64,000 bases of DNA from Paraburkholderia tropica (GCF_900109265.1 NZ_FNZM01000009.1:124001-188000), one strand, 5' to 3'. Counted from the stretch's first letter, positions 1-12,142 are shown. The notes: a model not told the origin generated them from the letters alone. Made by a program: numbers and translations.

Positions 1-1579
1 CGAGCTTCGCCTCGCCTTGCTTGCGCGCCATGTCGGCGGCCAGTTGCGCAACCACCTTCTGGCGCACGGCGTCTTTGACCGCGGCGAATGCCGGGACGGC
101 AGCCGCCTTGAAGTCGGTCACGCGCGCCGAGATCAGCGTGTTGTTGCCCACGTCGACCGCCTGCGTGTTGTTGTGCTGGCTGACCGAGTCGGTCGCGAAC
201 ACCGCGTCGAGGAACTTCTTGTTGTTCAGCGGGCTGTCCGGCGGCAGCGTGGCGTTCGGCTGCGGCGTAACCGTGGCGGCCTGGATCGTCAGCTTGTACT
301 TGTCAGCGGCCGGCTGGAGGCTCTTCGACTTTTCGTACACCATCGACGTAAAGCCGTCGCTCGCATCGGCCAGCAGCTTGGCGGCCTGTTGCGCCTTCAC
401 TTCGGTCGCGATCTGCGCCTTCACGTCGTCGAACGGCTTCGTAACCGACGGCTTGATGTCCGTGACCTTGACGATGTGATAGCCGAAGTCCGACTGGATC
501 ACGTCGCTGATTTCGTCTTTCTTGAGCTTGAAGACCGCGTCGTCGAACGCCTGGCCGCCCGCGATCATGCCCGGGCCGAAGTAGCCGAGGTCGCCGCCCT
601 TCGAGGCCGAACCCGGATCCTGGGAATCCTTCTGCGCGAGCTGCGCGAACTGGTCCGGATGCGCCTTCACTTCGGCGAGGATCTGGTCGGCCTTCTGCTT
701 CGCCGCGGCGCGGTCAGCCGCGCTCGCGTCCTTCGCCACCGTGATCAGGATGTGGCTCGCGCGCACTTCTTCCTGAGTCTTGTAGCGGGCGATGTTGTCG
801 TCGTAATACTTCTTGAGGTCGGCGTCGCTCGGGTTGACCGAAGCCGCGACCGTAGCCGCCGACAGCACCAGATACTGGATCTGCGCCGTCGCCGGCGTGG
901 CGAAGTCGTTCTTGTGCGCGTCGTAATACGCCTGCAGTTGCGCGTCGGTCGGCTGGACCTTCGCGGCGAAATCGCCGGCGCGGAACGCGAGACCTTGCAC
1001 GTCGCGCTGCTGCTCCGACAGTTCGGTCAGTTGTTGCGCGAGCGACTTCGGCGTGAACGCGCTGTTGATCAGCGAAGCGGGAATCTGCTGCAGCGCCATG
1101 CTGTAGCGCACGCGCTCGTCGTACTGCTCGGGCGTCATGCCCTGCATGGCGAGCAGTTGCTTGTACTTGTCGAGATCGATCGAGCCGTCGGGGTTCTTCA
1201 GCGACGAGATGATCGGGTCGGCGAGCAGCGTGCGGCGCACGGCGTCGTCGGAAGCGGTGAGATGCAGACGCTGGACTTCGTCCTGCAGCACGCGTTGCTG
1301 GATCAGGCCGTCGAGAATGTCTTTGCGATGCTGCGGCGTATCGAAAGCGCTCGCGTCGAATTGCGCACCCATGACCTGGCGCGCCTGGTCGAGTTGCTGA
1401 CGCGACGCGTTGTCGAATTCGACGCGCGTGATCTTGTGACCGTTGACGCTCGCGACATTCGCGCTTTCGTCAAAAAAGCCGCGGAAACCTTGAATACCGA
1501 CGAAGCCGAGCCCTGGCAGGATCACCAGGAGCAGCATGAACATCATCAGCCGTTTGTGATTGCGGAAAAAGTCGAGCAT
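1..1579 (-). CDS. ppiD: PpiD-like periplasmic peptidyl-prolyl isomerase / folding chaperone, C-terminal end missing
   Basis: The frame is open from ATG at 1579 to the left edge, so the C-terminus lies outside. The protein starts MLDFFRNHKRLMMF, then has one hydrophobic inner-membrane anchor (about residues 10-30), a SurA_N/PpiD-type chaperone region, and a parvulin domain recognisable by the ASHILI and GGDLGYFGPGMI motifs at roughly residues 265-360. In the family this is a membrane-anchored periplasmic chaperone near the Sec translocon that helps outer-membrane and secreted proteins fold; the prolyl isomerase activity is weak or absent in E. coli PpiD. It lies downstream of hupB and two tRNA genes on the same strand, the usual proteobacterial lon-hupB-ppiD order. 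No strong ribosome binding site is visible before this ATG. Identity is secure; only the end is unknown. Confidence 0.93.
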   Translation of the reverse strand, partial: MLDFFRNHKRLMMFMLLLVILPGLGFVGIQGFRGFFDESANVASVNGHKITRVEFDNASRQQLDQARQVMGAQFDASAFDTPQHRKDILDGLIQQRVLQDEVQRLHLTASDDAVRRTLLADPIISSLKNPDGSIDLDKYKQLLAMQGMTPEQYDERVRYSMALQQIPASLINSAFTPKSLAQQLTELSEQQRDVQGLAFRAGDFAAKVQPTDAQLQAYYDAHKNDFATPATAQIQYLVLSAATVAASVNPSDADLKKYYDDNIARYKTQEEVRASHILITVAKDASAADRAAAKQKADQILAEVKAHPDQFAQLAQKDSQDPGSASKGGDLGYFGPGMIAGGQAFDDAVFKLKKDEISDVIQSDFGYHIVKVTDIKPSVTKPFDDVKAQIATEVKAQQAAKLLADASDGFTSMVYEKSKSLQPAADKYKLTIQAATVTPQPNATLPPDSPLNNKKFLDAVFATDSVSQHNNTQAVDVGNNTLISARVTDFKAAAVPAFAAVKDAVRQKVVAQLAADMARKQGEAKL

Positions 1580-1641
1580 GCGTGACCAAGCGTTGGAGAG
1601 CGCCAAAAAACAGAACGCCCGATATTACAACAGCGGCCAAC

Positions 1642-1666
1642 AAAAAAGGCGAACCGGAGTTCGCCT
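1642..1666 (-). terminator. Rho-independent terminator of the tRNA-Val/tRNA-Asp transcript
   Basis: On the minus strand a 7-bp GGCGAAC/GTTCGCC stem with a 4-nt loop is followed directly by six T. It lies 16 nt after the 3' end of tRNA-Asp, so it ends the tRNA transcript and separates it from ppiD. Confidence 0.85.
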
Positions 1667-1681
1667 TCTTGCTGAGATGTC

Positions 1682-1758
1682 TGGCGGAGCGGACGGGACT
1701 CGAACCCGCGACCCCCGGCGTGACAGGCCGGTATTCTAACCAACTGAACTACCGCTCC
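1682..1758 (-). tRNA. tRNA-Asp (GTC)
   Basis: The minus strand folds as a full cloverleaf with acceptor GGAGCGG, T-loop GGTTCGAGTCC and an encoded CCA end (1682-1684). The anticodon GTC corresponds to plus-strand positions 1722-1724. It is 77 nt long including CCA and lies after tRNA-Val on the same strand. Confidence 0.97.
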
Positions 1759-1875
1759 ATGCGGTTTGCTGCGTGCGCTGCGTCGCTAGCGATGTTTTCG
1801 CGCATTCAGTCTGCTTTAGCCTGCGTTCAGGCTGATGCACGACTGCGCGGCTCGACCGAGGTTCATCTGAAGCTG

Positions 1876-1951
1876 TGGTGGGTGCTGAGAGGCTCGAACT
1901 CCCGACCTACGCCTTGTAAGGGCGCCGCTCTACCAACTGAGCTAAGCACCC
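1876..1951 (-). tRNA. tRNA-Val (TAC)
   Basis: 76-nt minus-strand cloverleaf with a perfect 7-bp acceptor stem (GGGTGCT/AGCACCC), discriminator A and encoded CCA (1876-1878). The anticodon TAC reads from plus-strand 1916-1918. It begins 89 nt after the hupB stop with no terminator between, and tRNA-Asp follows 117 nt downstream. Confidence 0.97.
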
Positions 1952-2040
1952 AGCTTCATGCTGATGACCGCCGAAAACCTGCTGAAAACTGCTGCGGCAC
2001 TGCGACTTCTGCTGCGCTGCCTCATCAAGCAGCGAGCCCG

Positions 2041-2313
2041 CTAGTTTAGCGCATCTTTGAGCGCTTTGCCAGGCCTGAATTTCGGGACTTTGGCTGCCTT
2101 GATCTTGATAGCGTCGCCGGTGCGCGGATTGCGACCCGTGCGCGCCGTGCGCTTGCTGACCGCGAACGTGCCAAAGCCGACCAGCGTGACCGACCCGCCC
2201 TTCTTCAGCGTTCCCTTGACGCCGCCGATCACGGCGTCGAGTGCGCGCCCTGCCGCCGCTTTCGAGATGTCCGCTTGCTGCGCGATATGGTCGATCAATT
2301 CCGTCTTGTTCAT
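2041..2313 (-). CDS. hupB: DNA-binding protein HU, beta type
   Basis: 90-residue histone-like protein that binds and bends DNA non-specifically and compacts the nucleoid. The sequence begins [21 protein letters not shown] and contains the family signature [21 protein letters not shown], whose arm carries the DNA-intercalating Pro (RNPRTG). Its length equals that of typical HU. The ATG at 2313 was chosen because a GGGGGCTGGA sequence precedes it and the N-terminus matches the family; the frame continues upstream but that part does not look like HU. It lies downstream of lon on the same strand, as in many proteobacteria. A good sigma-70 promoter is seen at 2436-2464. No terminator follows before tRNA-Val. 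Confidence 0.97.
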   Translation of the reverse strand: MNKTELIDHIAQQADISKAAAGRALDAVIGGVKGTLKKGGSVTLVGFGTFAVSKRTARTGRNPRTGDAIKIKAAKVPKFRPGKALKDALN

Positions 2314-2435
2314 TCCAGCCCCCGAGAATGTGTTGGGCAATCGTGATGGCACGCGCCATGAGACACGCCGGCGCGGCGCCGGGAAGGACATCAACTTATT
2401 GGCAAAACGACTTCGGTCTGCGCCGAAGCCCGCTC

Positions 2436-2464
2436 ATTTAACGAGGCCGAAAGACCCGTGTCAA
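2436..2464 (-). promoter_or_regulatory. Predicted sigma-70 promoter of hupB
   Basis: On the minus strand a perfect TTGACA (2459-2464) is followed after exactly 17 nt by TTAAAT (2436-2441, 4/6 match to TATAAT). Expected transcription start is near 2429, about 115 nt before the hupB ATG. Confidence 0.6.
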
Positions 2465-2614
2465 GCTGGGTTCCGCCCGATTTCTCCCGCGTGCATTCGA
2501 TCTCGCGCGGCCATGTGAAAGCAACTTCCAAACGCCTTTCGACCTTGAAGACGCCAAGTTGGCACGCCGCGCGCACAAGCGGTTGCAAGCCCAACGATCT
2601 TCGCGGCGCGCGCA

Positions 2615-2642
2615 ATAAAAAACCCGCGGACGAGGCCGCGGG
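2615..2642 (-). terminator. Rho-independent terminator of lon
   Basis: CCCGCGG/CCGCGGG stem of 7 bp followed on the minus strand by a run of T (interrupted A-run 2615-2622 on the plus strand). It lies 54 nt after the lon stop codon. Confidence 0.88.
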
Positions 2643-2696
2643 TTCTTCGAGGGTGCTACGAAATGACGCTAGTTGAACAGCGCCAAGTGTTTCAGC

Positions 2697-5120
<2,424 letters not shown>

Positions 5121-5247
5121 TTCATTTCCCCATGAGTGGAATCAATTCGTTCGGTAAGTGAGGCCTGAAAAGTCGATTACAAGCCTCTCGCGTGTGGGAA
5201 AAGTTCAGTGACTCCAAAAAAGTGCGCCATCGACCACAAGTGAAACG

Positions 5248-5283
5248 AAAAAGCCGTTCATCCCATTGTATGAACGGCTTTTT
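5248..5283. terminator. Symmetrical terminator between clpX and lon
   Basis: AGCCGTTCAT/ATGAACGGCT stem of about 10 bp around an 8-nt loop, flanked by A-run and T-run (5 nt each), so it can work in both directions. It lies 28 nt downstream of the clpX stop and should end the clpP-clpX transcript. Confidence 0.88.
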
Positions 5284-5311
5284 CCAGGAACTCTTTAGCC
5301 GATCACCACCA

Positions 5312-6583
5312 TCAGTTCGACCCTGAAACCTTCGGAGCGTCTTCGTAGATCAAAAGCGGCTTGCCGTCGCCATCGATCACGTTGTCGTCGATGATCACCT
5401 TGCTCACGCCCTTCATGGTCGGCAGCTCGTACATGACGTCGAGCAATGCCTGTTCCAGGATCGAGCGCAAGCCCCGCGCCCCGGTCTTGCGGCGGATCGC
5501 CTTGCGGGCGACGGCCTGCAGCGCAGCCGGGCGAATCTCCAGTTCCACGCGCTCCATGTTGAAGAGCTTGTGATACTGCTTGACGAGCGCGTTCTTCGGC
5601 TCGACGAGGATCTTCATGAGCGCCGCTTCGTCGAGCTTGCCGAGCGTGGCGACCACCGGCAGACGGCCGATCAGTTCGGGAATCAGGCCGAACTTGATCA
5701 GATCTTCCGGTTCCGTCTCGCGCAGCACTTCGCCCGCGTCGCGTTCCTGCTTGCTCTTCACGCTCGCGCCGAAACCGATGCCGGTTTTCTCGGTGCGGTC
5801 CGTGATGACTTTTTCCAGACCGTCGAACGCGCCGCCGCAGATGAACAGGATGTTGGTCGTGTCGACCTGGATGAAGTCCTGATTCGGGTGCTTGCGGCCG
5901 CCCTGCGGGGGCACCGACGCCATCGTGCCTTCGATGAGCTTGAGCAGCGCCTGCTGCACCCCCTCGCCCGACACGTCGCGCGTGATCGACGGGTTGTCCG
6001 ACTTGCGGCTGATCTTGTCGATTTCGTCGATGTAGACGATGCCGCGCTGGGCCTTGTCGACCTCGTAATTGCAGTTCTGCAGCAGCTTCTGGATGATGTT
6101 CTCGACGTCTTCGCCCACGTAACCGGCTTCGGTCAGCGTGGTGGCGTCGGCGATCACGAACGGCACGTTCAGAAGGCGCGCGAGCGTCTGCGCGAGCAGC
6201 GTCTTGCCCGAGCCCGTGGGGCCGATCAGCAGAATGTTGCTCTTCGAGAGTTCGACTTCGTCTTTCTTGTCGAGATGTTTGAGACGCTTGTAGTGGTTGT
6301 ACACCGCCACCGCAAGGATCTTCTTCGCGCGTTCCTGCCCGATCACGTACTGGTCGAGGATGTCGCGGATTTCCTGCGGGCTCGGCAGGTCCGAGCGCGA
6401 CAGCGCCGCGTCGACGCCCGCACCGGCGGCCTCGTCGCGAATGATCTCGTTGCACAGGTCGATACATTCATCGCAGATGAACACCGACGGGCCAGCGATC
6501 AGTTTCTTGACCTCGTGCTGGCTTTTGCCGCAAAACGAGCAATACAACAGCTTTTCGCTGTTAGAACCTTTTTTGTCCGCCAT
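5312..6583 (-). CDS. clpX: ClpX, ATPase and specificity subunit of ClpXP
   Basis: 423-residue AAA+ unfoldase that recognises tagged substrates and feeds them into ClpP. It starts with the ClpX zinc-binding domain (CSFCGK near residue 17 and CDECIDLC near residue 39), followed by the AAA+ core with Walker A GPTGSGKT (about residue 120), Walker B YIDEIDKI and the C-terminal sensor-2 subdomain with GARGLRSI. Size matches E. coli ClpX (424). It lies 253 bp downstream of clpP on the same strand in the usual tig-clpP-clpX-lon order; the gap contains a GC-rich hairpin without a T-run, so read-through from clpP is likely. Confidence 0.98.
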   Translation of the reverse strand: MADKKGSNSEKLLYCSFCGKSQHEVKKLIAGPSVFICDECIDLCNEIIRDEAAGAGVDAALSRSDLPSPQEIRDILDQYVIGQERAKKILAVAVYNHYKRLKHLDKKDEVELSKSNILLIGPTGSGKTLLAQTLARLLNVPFVIADATTLTEAGYVGEDVENIIQKLLQNCNYEVDKAQRGIVYIDEIDKISRKSDNPSITRDVSGEGVQQALLKLIEGTMASVPPQGGRKHPNQDFIQVDTTNILFICGGAFDGLEKVITDRTEKTGIGFGASVKSKQERDAGEVLRETEPEDLIKFGLIPELIGRLPVVATLGKLDEAALMKILVEPKNALVKQYHKLFNMERVELEIRPAALQAVARKAIRRKTGARGLRSILEQALLDVMYELPTMKGVSKVIIDDNVIDGDGKPLLIYEDAPKVSGSN

Positions 6584-6836
6584 GGATAGATGAGCCTCCG
6601 GACACTCTGTTACATGATACGCCGTTTCCCCCGGCGCGCCGGGGGACGCGTGAACCGCTTGCTGTGACGGCGTTGGGGCCGCAGGCCGCGAAGCGCGTTT
6701 GCCGATTATTTCACAGGCTCCGGGCGGCTGTGCCTATCCCCTTTTTCACGGGGGTGGCACGCCGCCCGGGCGCCCGATTTGCACCATTCAGGCGCCTGAA
6801 CCGGCGCCCGCGAGGGGCGCCGAAACGCGTTCCGGA

Positions 6837-7490
6837 TCAGGGACGCTTGTGCAGGACCTGATCGACCAGACCATAGGCTTGCGCGTCGTCGCCGGACATG
6901 AAGTTGTCGCGGTCGGTGTCGCGCGCGATGCGCTCGACCGGCTGACCCGTATGGTGCGCGAGCAACTGGTTCAGGCGCTCCTTCAGGTACAGGATTTCCC
7001 GCGCCTGGATTTCGATGTCCGATGCCTGGCCGCGCGCGCCGCCGAGCGGCTGGTGAATCATCACGCGCGAGTTCGGCAGCGCGAAGCGCTTGCCCTTCTC
7101 GCCGGCTGCCAGCAGGAACGCGCCCATGCTGGCCGCGAGGCCCATGCAAAGGGTCGAAACGTTCGGCTTGATGAACTGCATCGTGTCGTAGATCGCCATG
7201 CCGGCCGACACCGAACCGCCCGGGCTGTTGATGTACAGGCTGATGTCCTTGTCCGGATTTTCGCTTTCGAGAAACAGCAGCTGGGCGACCACGAGATTGG
7301 CCGTCTGGTCGTTCACTTCACCGACCAGGAACACCACGCGCTCCTTCAGCAGACGCGAGTAGATGTCGTACGAACGCTCGCCGCGGCCGCTCGTCTCCAC
7401 GACGATCGGCACGAGCCCGAGCGCCTGCGGATCGAAATCCCGCGAAGCCTGGGAGGTCAGCGTGTCCAGCGATTGAGCGCGAAAAGTCAT
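6837..7490 (-). CDS. clpP: ClpP, proteolytic subunit of ClpXP
   Basis: 217-residue serine peptidase that forms a 14-subunit barrel capped by ClpX. The catalytic triad motifs are present: Ser121 in GLAASMGAF, His146 in RVMIHQP, and the Asp in the DRDNFMS region. The start at 7490 is chosen over an in-frame ATG three codons earlier (7499) because AAGGA lies 8 nt before it; the resulting length equals that of Burkholderia ClpP. It is separated from tig by a hairpin with a T-run, and followed by clpX on the same strand. Confidence 0.97.
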   Translation of the reverse strand: MTFRAQSLDTLTSQASRDFDPQALGLVPIVVETSGRGERSYDIYSRLLKERVVFLVGEVNDQTANLVVAQLLFLESENPDKDISLYINSPGGSVSAGMAIYDTMQFIKPNVSTLCMGLAASMGAFLLAAGEKGKRFALPNSRVMIHQPLGGARGQASDIEIQAREILYLKERLNQLLAHHTGQPVERIARDTDRDNFMSGDDAQAYGLVDQVLHKRP

Positions 7491-7585
7491 GCGGTGCATC
7501 CTTGTCTGGAAGAGAGTTATTCTGGTATGGCGACGGACCCCGCATAAATCAACCACACGGACAGCATGGCTAAATTCAGCGGATA

Positions 7586-7633
7586 CAAAAACGGCGTGCT
7601 GGCCGTCGGTCGCTCCGACAGCCGGCACGCCGT
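7586..7633 (-). terminator. Terminator downstream of tig
   Basis: A 12-13-bp GC-rich stem (7591-7603 with 7621-7633, one G-U pair) followed on the minus strand by five T. It begins 11 nt after the tig stop, so tig is probably transcribed at least partly on its own, with some read-through into clpP possible. Confidence 0.8.
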
Positions 7634-7644
7634 GGCGGGCAGAC

Positions 7645-8991
7645 TTAAGCCTGCGCCGTCGCGCTTGCCAGTTCTTCGAAGCTGACTTGCTTGTCCGTTA
7701 CCTTGGCCTTGCCGAGCACGAAGTCCACGACGTTCGATTCAACGACGTAGGCTTCCATTTCGGCCAGACGCTGCTGGTTCGAATAATACCAGCGCACGAC
7801 TTCCTTCGGGTCTTCGTAGCTTTTCGCGAATTCGTCGACTTCAGCGCGGATCTGTTCCGGCTTTGCTTCGAGACCGTTGGCCTTCACCAGCTCGGCCAGC
7901 ACGAGGCCCAGCTTGACGCGACGCTCGGCTTGTTCCTTGAACATTTCGGCCGGGATCGGTGCGTCCTTGGCGTTCGGCACGCCGCGTTGCGCGAGGTCGG
8001 CACGCGCCATTTCGACGAGGCGTTCCTGGTCCTGTTCGATCAGTGCGTTCGGCACGTCGAGTTCGGCGATCTTCAGCAGCGCGTCCATCACCTGGTTCTT
8101 GACGATCGACTGCGTGCGACGCTTCGCTTCACGCTCGAGGTTGTCCTTGATTTCAGCGCGCATCTTCACGAGGTCGCCGTCGGCGATGCCGAGCGACTTG
8201 GCGAATTCGCCGTCGATTTCCGGCAGGTGCGGCCACTCGATCTGCTGCATCGTGATCGTGAACTTCGCGGTCTTGCCGGCGACTTCCTTGCCGTGATAGT
8301 CCTCGGGGAACGCGAGGTCGAATTCACGCGACTCGCCGTTCTTCAGGCCGATGGCGGCCTTTTCGAATTCCGGCAGCATGCGGCCTTCGCCGAGCACGAA
8401 CGCGAAACCTTCCGCGCTGCCGCCCGGGAATGCGACGTCGTCGATCTTGCCGACGAAGTCGACCGTCACGCGATCGCCTTCCTTGGCTGCGGTGTCGGCG
8501 CCGCCGTCACCGTGCTCGCCGGCTTCGCCGCGTGCGTGGAAGTGCACGCGCTGCTTGCGCAGGATGTCGAGCGTGCGGTCGATTTCCGCGTCGCTGATGG
8601 TCGTGGTCGTGCGCTCGATTTCGGCCGTGCCGACGTCGCCGAGCTTGACTTCCGGGTAGACCTCGAAGGTCGCGTCGAATGCGTAGTCGCCTTCAGCGGC
8701 GTCCGCCTTCGGGGCGAAGCTCGGCTGGCCGGCGACGCGCAGGTTTTCCGCGCGGCTGATGTCGAAGAATTCCTTGCCGACCTTGTCGCTCAGAACTTCG
8801 GCTTCCACCTGGCCCGAGTACTGCTGCGTGACCATCTTCAGCGGCACCTTGCCCGGGCGGAAACCCGGCATGCGCACGTTCTTTGCCAGTTGGCGGATGC
8901 GCGAATCGACTTCTTTCTGCACGGCGTCCTTCGGCAGGGAAATCGTCACGCGGCGTTCGAGCTTGCCGAGGTTTTCAACAGCGTTAGCCAT
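7645..8991 (-). CDS. tig: Trigger factor, ribosome-associated chaperone
   Basis: 448-residue chaperone that binds ribosomal protein L23 at the exit tunnel and shields nascent chains. The ribosome-docking signature appears as [10 protein letters not shown] near residue 45, followed by the FKBP-type isomerase domain (about 165-250, with [15 protein letters not shown]) and the C-terminal substrate-cradle helices (to residue 430). Length is near that of E. coli trigger factor (432). It is the first gene of the tig-clpP-clpX-lon block. The likely promoter is an extended -10 about 350 bp upstream (see 9342-9368), which would give a long leader. Confidence 0.98.
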   Translation of the reverse strand: MANAVENLGKLERRVTISLPKDAVQKEVDSRIRQLAKNVRMPGFRPGKVPLKMVTQQYSGQVEAEVLSDKVGKEFFDISRAENLRVAGQPSFAPKADAAEGDYAFDATFEVYPEVKLGDVGTAEIERTTTTISDAEIDRTLDILRKQRVHFHARGEAGEHGDGGADTAAKEGDRVTVDFVGKIDDVAFPGGSAEGFAFVLGEGRMLPEFEKAAIGLKNGESREFDLAFPEDYHGKEVAGKTAKFTITMQQIEWPHLPEIDGEFAKSLGIADGDLVKMRAEIKDNLEREAKRRTQSIVKNQVMDALLKIAELDVPNALIEQDQERLVEMARADLAQRGVPNAKDAPIPAEMFKEQAERRVKLGLVLAELVKANGLEAKPEQIRAEVDEFAKSYEDPKEVVRWYYSNQQRLAEMEAYVVESNVVDFVLGKAKVTDKQVSFEELASATAQA

Positions 8992-9680
8992 GGCTTCAAT
9001 CGTCCTAAAATTGTTCGAGCGTATCAGTAATCTTTGCTGCCGCAGTTCGATGGGAAAGCCCGCATCGCCTGCGTCTCGCTAGTGCCTCGTCGGCGCCGCC
9101 TGCCGGCTTCGATCGCGACCATTCGGTCGCGCCCAAGGCCGGCGGGCGCATCCCATGGCGCCTCTCGCCGCAGACCGCCGCGCTGGCCGCGCACCACGCA
9201 ACGGCGTGGAACGGGCGCTTCGCGGACGCTGCCGGCTGGGCGGCGCCCTTTCCGGAAGCCGCGAGACCCGGCCCGGCCGACATCGGCCGGTGAAGGCCGA
9301 AACGGACGGCTTGCCGTGCGGTTCCGTCAAAAGAGCCAAGTATTTTAGCAAACTATTTCCCCACTCAAATGGAATTGCCGTTCGGGACGCCAAAACGGCG
9401 CCTTTCCATGTGAATTTGGTGGGTTTTCAGGCCCGAATCGCCCTTCGGCCTTCGCTCGGGTGCCGACTTCGTCGCGTCCGCATCGACTCGTTGATGCGAC
9501 GCCGGAGCGCCACGCTCCGCGGCGCTTTCGTACTGTAAGCACGTTAGCGGCACGGCCTTGCGCGATGCACGCTATCGCAGCGCGCTTATCCAGCGCCCGG
9601 CCCCGCGCTGTTAAGCTAGTGCTCGCGCCGGACGCCCCGCCGGATGCAGCCGCCATCCCAACTCTTTCCGTCGAGGCACC
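8992..9680. other. Intergenic region between divergent tig and glxK
   Basis: 689 bp with no convincing gene; open frames here are short, lack family resemblance and overlap on both strands. It contains the candidate tig promoter and one AT-rich island (about 9330-9380) in otherwise GC-rich DNA. Confidence 0.5.
9342..9368 (-). promoter_or_regulatory. Candidate promoter of tig (extended -10)
   Basis: On the minus strand TGCTAAAAT (9342-9350) is an extended -10 element with 5/6 match to TATAAT. A TTGAGT lies 15 nt upstream (9363-9368), shorter than ideal spacing. It sits in the only AT-rich stretch of the gap. A leader of about 340 nt would result. Confidence 0.4.
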
Positions 9681-10835
9681 ATGTCCAACCCGTCGTTCGA
9701 GGCACCCGTCGTCGTCATTGCTCCCGATTCATTCAAAGGCTCGCTGAGCGCGGACGGGGTCGCCGCCGCCATCGCCGAAGGCATTCGCCGCGCGCGCGCC
9801 GACGCCGAAATCCGCATCTGCCCGATGGCCGACGGCGGCGAAGGCACGCTCGATGCCATGCTCAGCGTGGGCGGCGAACGCCGCATCCTCAATGTGGAAG
9901 GCGCCGCGCTCGCGCGCCGCGACGCCACGGTCGGCCTGCTGCACGACGGCAGCGCGATCGTCGAAACCGCCGAGATCGTCGGCATCACCGACCCCGTCGG
10001 CATGGGTGTGCCGGTCGCCGCGCGCAGCACGCGCGGCATGGGCGAAGCGATCCGCGCGCTACTCGACGAAGGCGTGCGGCGCTTCTACGTGGCGCTCGGC
10101 GGCAGCAGCACCAACGACGGCGGCGCGGGTCTGCTCGCGGGCCTCGGCCTGCAACTCTTCGATGCGGCGGACAATGCGCTCGCGCCCACGCCCGAAGCGC
10201 TCACGCGCGTCGCGCGCGTGGACATATCGGGGCTCGATGCGCGTCTTTCCGAGGCGAGCTTCGTGGCGATGTCCGATGTCGACAATCCGCTGACCGGCGA
10301 TCACGGCGCGACGGCCGTGTTCGGTCCGCAAAAAGGTGTGACGCCCGGCGAAGTCGCGCCGATCGACGCCGCGCTCGGCCGTTTCGCCGATCTGCTCGAA
10401 GCCGCACTCGGACGCACCGCGCGCGACGAAGCGGGCGCCGGCGCGGCGGGCGGCCTCGGTTTCGCGCTGCGCATGCTGGGCGCGAGCTTCGAGCCGGGGG
10501 CGGAAGTCGTCGCGCGCACCATCGGCCTCGATCAGGCGCTCGCGGGCGCGCAATGGCTCATCACCGGCGAGGGACGCTCGGACGCGCAGACCCTGCACGG
10601 CAAGGCGCCTTTCATCGCCTGTCGCCACGCGCAGGCCGCGGGCGTGCCGGCGACGCTGCTCTCGGGCGCCGTCGACTCCGCCGCGCTGCCGCGGCTGGCC
10701 GAGCACTTCAGCGGCTGCTTCTCGCCCGCGCCCGGCCCGATCACGCTCGAAACCGCCATTCGCGACGCCGCCGCGCTGCTCGCGAACGAAGCGGAACAGC
10801 TCACGCGTCTCAAGTACGGTGCCGCGCGCCCTTGA
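9681..10835 (+). CDS. glxK: Glycerate kinase (GlxK/GarK family)
   Basis: 384-residue enzyme of the glycerate kinase type 1 family, which phosphorylates D-glycerate (glycerate 2-kinase in characterised members) to feed glyoxylate and aldarate breakdown into glycolysis. Family features are VIAPDSFKGSLSA at the N-terminus, CPMADGGEGT near residue 55, the glycine-rich GGSSTNDGGAG near residue 145, and GAGAAGGLGFAL near residue 255. A GAGG motif precedes the ATG. The adjacent genes give no pathway context: upstream is the divergent tig and downstream a MarR regulator 282 bp away. Exact product position (2- or 3-phosphoglycerate) cannot be told from the sequence. Confidence 0.92.
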   Translation: MSNPSFEAPVVVIAPDSFKGSLSADGVAAAIAEGIRRARADAEIRICPMADGGEGTLDAMLSVGGERRILNVEGAALARRDATVGLLHDGSAIVETAEIVGITDPVGMGVPVAARSTRGMGEAIRALLDEGVRRFYVALGGSSTNDGGAGLLAGLGLQLFDAADNALAPTPEALTRVARVDISGLDARLSEASFVAMSDVDNPLTGDHGATAVFGPQKGVTPGEVAPIDAALGRFADLLEAALGRTARDEAGAGAAGGLGFALRMLGASFEPGAEVVARTIGLDQALAGAQWLITGEGRSDAQTLHGKAPFIACRHAQAAGVPATLLSGAVDSAALPRLAEHFSGCFSPAPGPITLETAIRDAAALLANEAEQLTRLKYGAARP

Positions 10836-11117
10836 GCGCCGCCCGGAGCACAGGACATTTCGCGCGCAACGAATCGCATTTGCTGCTGGCGCTCGTTGCG
10901 CACGAAGCGTTAAACCGCTCCTTGAATCGTGCGAATAGTCAGACGTTTTGGTCCGCGAACGCGCTTGCGTTCGCAGTAAGCGATTAATAGATTCGTACGC
11001 TCATTGAAGATGCGCTTACGAGGGTTCATGCGCGTTGACCCCGGCGCTCGTTGAGGCAACAATCATGATCATCGCGACACGATCGCGCATACCTCACGCG
11101 ACCAGACCAGGACGACC

Positions 11118-11564
11118 ATGAAGGCAAGCAAAGCCGGACTCGAACAATTTTTGACCTATCGGCTCCATGTCCTGAACAAGCTCTCCGAACGCGGCGCAAG
11201 CGAGCGCTACCAGGCGAAGCTCGGCGTTACCCTGCCCGAAGCACGTCTCATCGCCGCGGTCGGCGCATTCGGCCCGTTTTCAGTGATGGAGCTCGCGCGC
11301 CACGCGAATCTCGACAAGAGCCAGGCCAGCCGCGCCGCGGAAGCGCTGATGCGCCGCGGCCTCATGCAACGCGACGCCAGCGAGGAAGACGGCCGGCTCG
11401 TGCTCGTCTCGCTCACGGCCGAAGGCCGCGCGCTTTATCGCAAGGTCATGCCCATCGCCCGCAAGTGGAATGTGGACCTGTTCGCCTGCCTCGAAGAGAA
11501 GGAGCGCGAGCTGCTGAACCGCGCGCTGGAGAAAGTCATCGCGGCAGCCCAGGAAGATCTGTAA
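11118..11564 (+). CDS. MarR-family transcriptional regulator
   Basis: 148-residue winged-helix regulator. The DNA-binding part is visible as SVMELARHANLDKSQASRAA (recognition helix, about residues 57-76) followed by the wing DASEEDGRLVLVSLTAEG, the standard MarR signature. Such proteins bind as dimers to palindromes and respond to small molecules or oxidants. A CAGGA motif lies before the ATG. No adjacent gene on the same strand or divergent gene suggests a target, so the ligand and regulon are unknown. Confidence 0.9.
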   Translation: MKASKAGLEQFLTYRLHVLNKLSERGASERYQAKLGVTLPEARLIAAVGAFGPFSVMELARHANLDKSQASRAAEALMRRGLMQRDASEEDGRLVLVSLTAEGRALYRKVMPIARKWNVDLFACLEEKERELLNRALEKVIAAAQEDL

Positions 11565-11651
11565 CCGCGCCTTCGCGATAAACGAAACAGATGGTTAATA
11601 CGGGCTGATCGGCGGGCCGATTCACCGCGCGCCCGGCGTAATCGGCACAAG

Positions 11652-11687
11652 AAAAAAGGCCACGTACCGTTGAGGTACGTGGCCTTT
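11652..11687 (-). terminator. Terminator of tRNA-Leu
   Basis: Perfect 14-bp stem AAAGGCCACGTACC/GGTACGTGGCCTTT with a 5-nt loop, followed on the minus strand by a T-run. It starts 5 nt after the tRNA-Leu CCA end. It may also serve the convergent marR transcript, since the right arm ends in TTT. Confidence 0.88.
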
Positions 11688-11692
11688 GTCTT

Positions 11693-11779
11693 TGGTGCGT
11701 GAGGCCGGACTCGAACCGGCACACCCTTGCGGGCGTCAGGACCTAAACCTGGTGCGTCTACCAATTTCGCCACTCACGC
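11693..11779 (-). tRNA. tRNA-Leu (TAG)
   Basis: 87-nt minus-strand type II tRNA with a long variable arm (GACGCCCGCAAGGGTG), acceptor GCGTGAG, T-loop GGTTCGAGTCC and encoded CCA (11693-11695). The anticodon TAG is read from plus-strand 11743-11745. Confidence 0.96.
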
Positions 11780-12142
11780 GAATGCTGCTGGCGAGACCGC
11801 TGCGAGTGGAAACGACTGAGAACCATCGCGTGCATCGAATGCAATACGGACCTGCCTGGGCGCGCTGCTCGGTCGGAATCACAGAGGGATAAGCCGCCGC
11901 GAACGCGCAAGCGCGAGATTCTAACCGATTGAATTGCGCTTGTCTGCAACTTGCAGCGCGGCGTGGATTGCGCCCTTTCCTCGCTCGACGGGCGGCGGAC
12001 GGGCGGCGACCGGTGCGCCCGCGGCCCGAAAAACAGGCCGGTGCTAGAATCGCCGCTCCGCGGCTCTATGCCCCACCGCCGACCTCGCTGAACGATTCAG
12101 CCGGGCAGCGACAGCGCCGCGCCTCCCCACGCCCCGAACGCC
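11780..12142. other. Intergenic region between tRNA-Leu and the NDUFAF6-like gene
   Basis: 363 bp without a supported gene. It should carry the tRNA-Leu promoter (minus) and the promoter of the gene at 12143 (plus); only the extended -10 at 12042 stands out. Confidence 0.4.
12042..12050 (+). promoter_or_regulatory. Candidate extended -10 element
   Basis: TGCTAGAAT matches an extended -10 (TGn plus TAGAAT, 5/6). It lies 93 bp before the GTG start of the NDUFAF6-like gene. No -35 match is seen at normal spacing. Confidence 0.35.

Larger units (their letters stand above)
2314..2696. other. Intergenic region lon-hupB
   Basis: This 383-bp gap holds the lon terminator (2615-2642) and the hupB promoter (2436-2464). 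The predicted hupB leader of about 115 nt starts with a small CTTCGG/CCGAAG hairpin (2410-2427). I see no gene in it. Confidence 0.6.

Noticed and set aside
6802..6822. GC-rich hairpin between clpP and clpX as a terminator
   Set aside because: No T-run follows on the minus strand, and co-expression of clpP and clpX is expected; more likely a processing or stability element.
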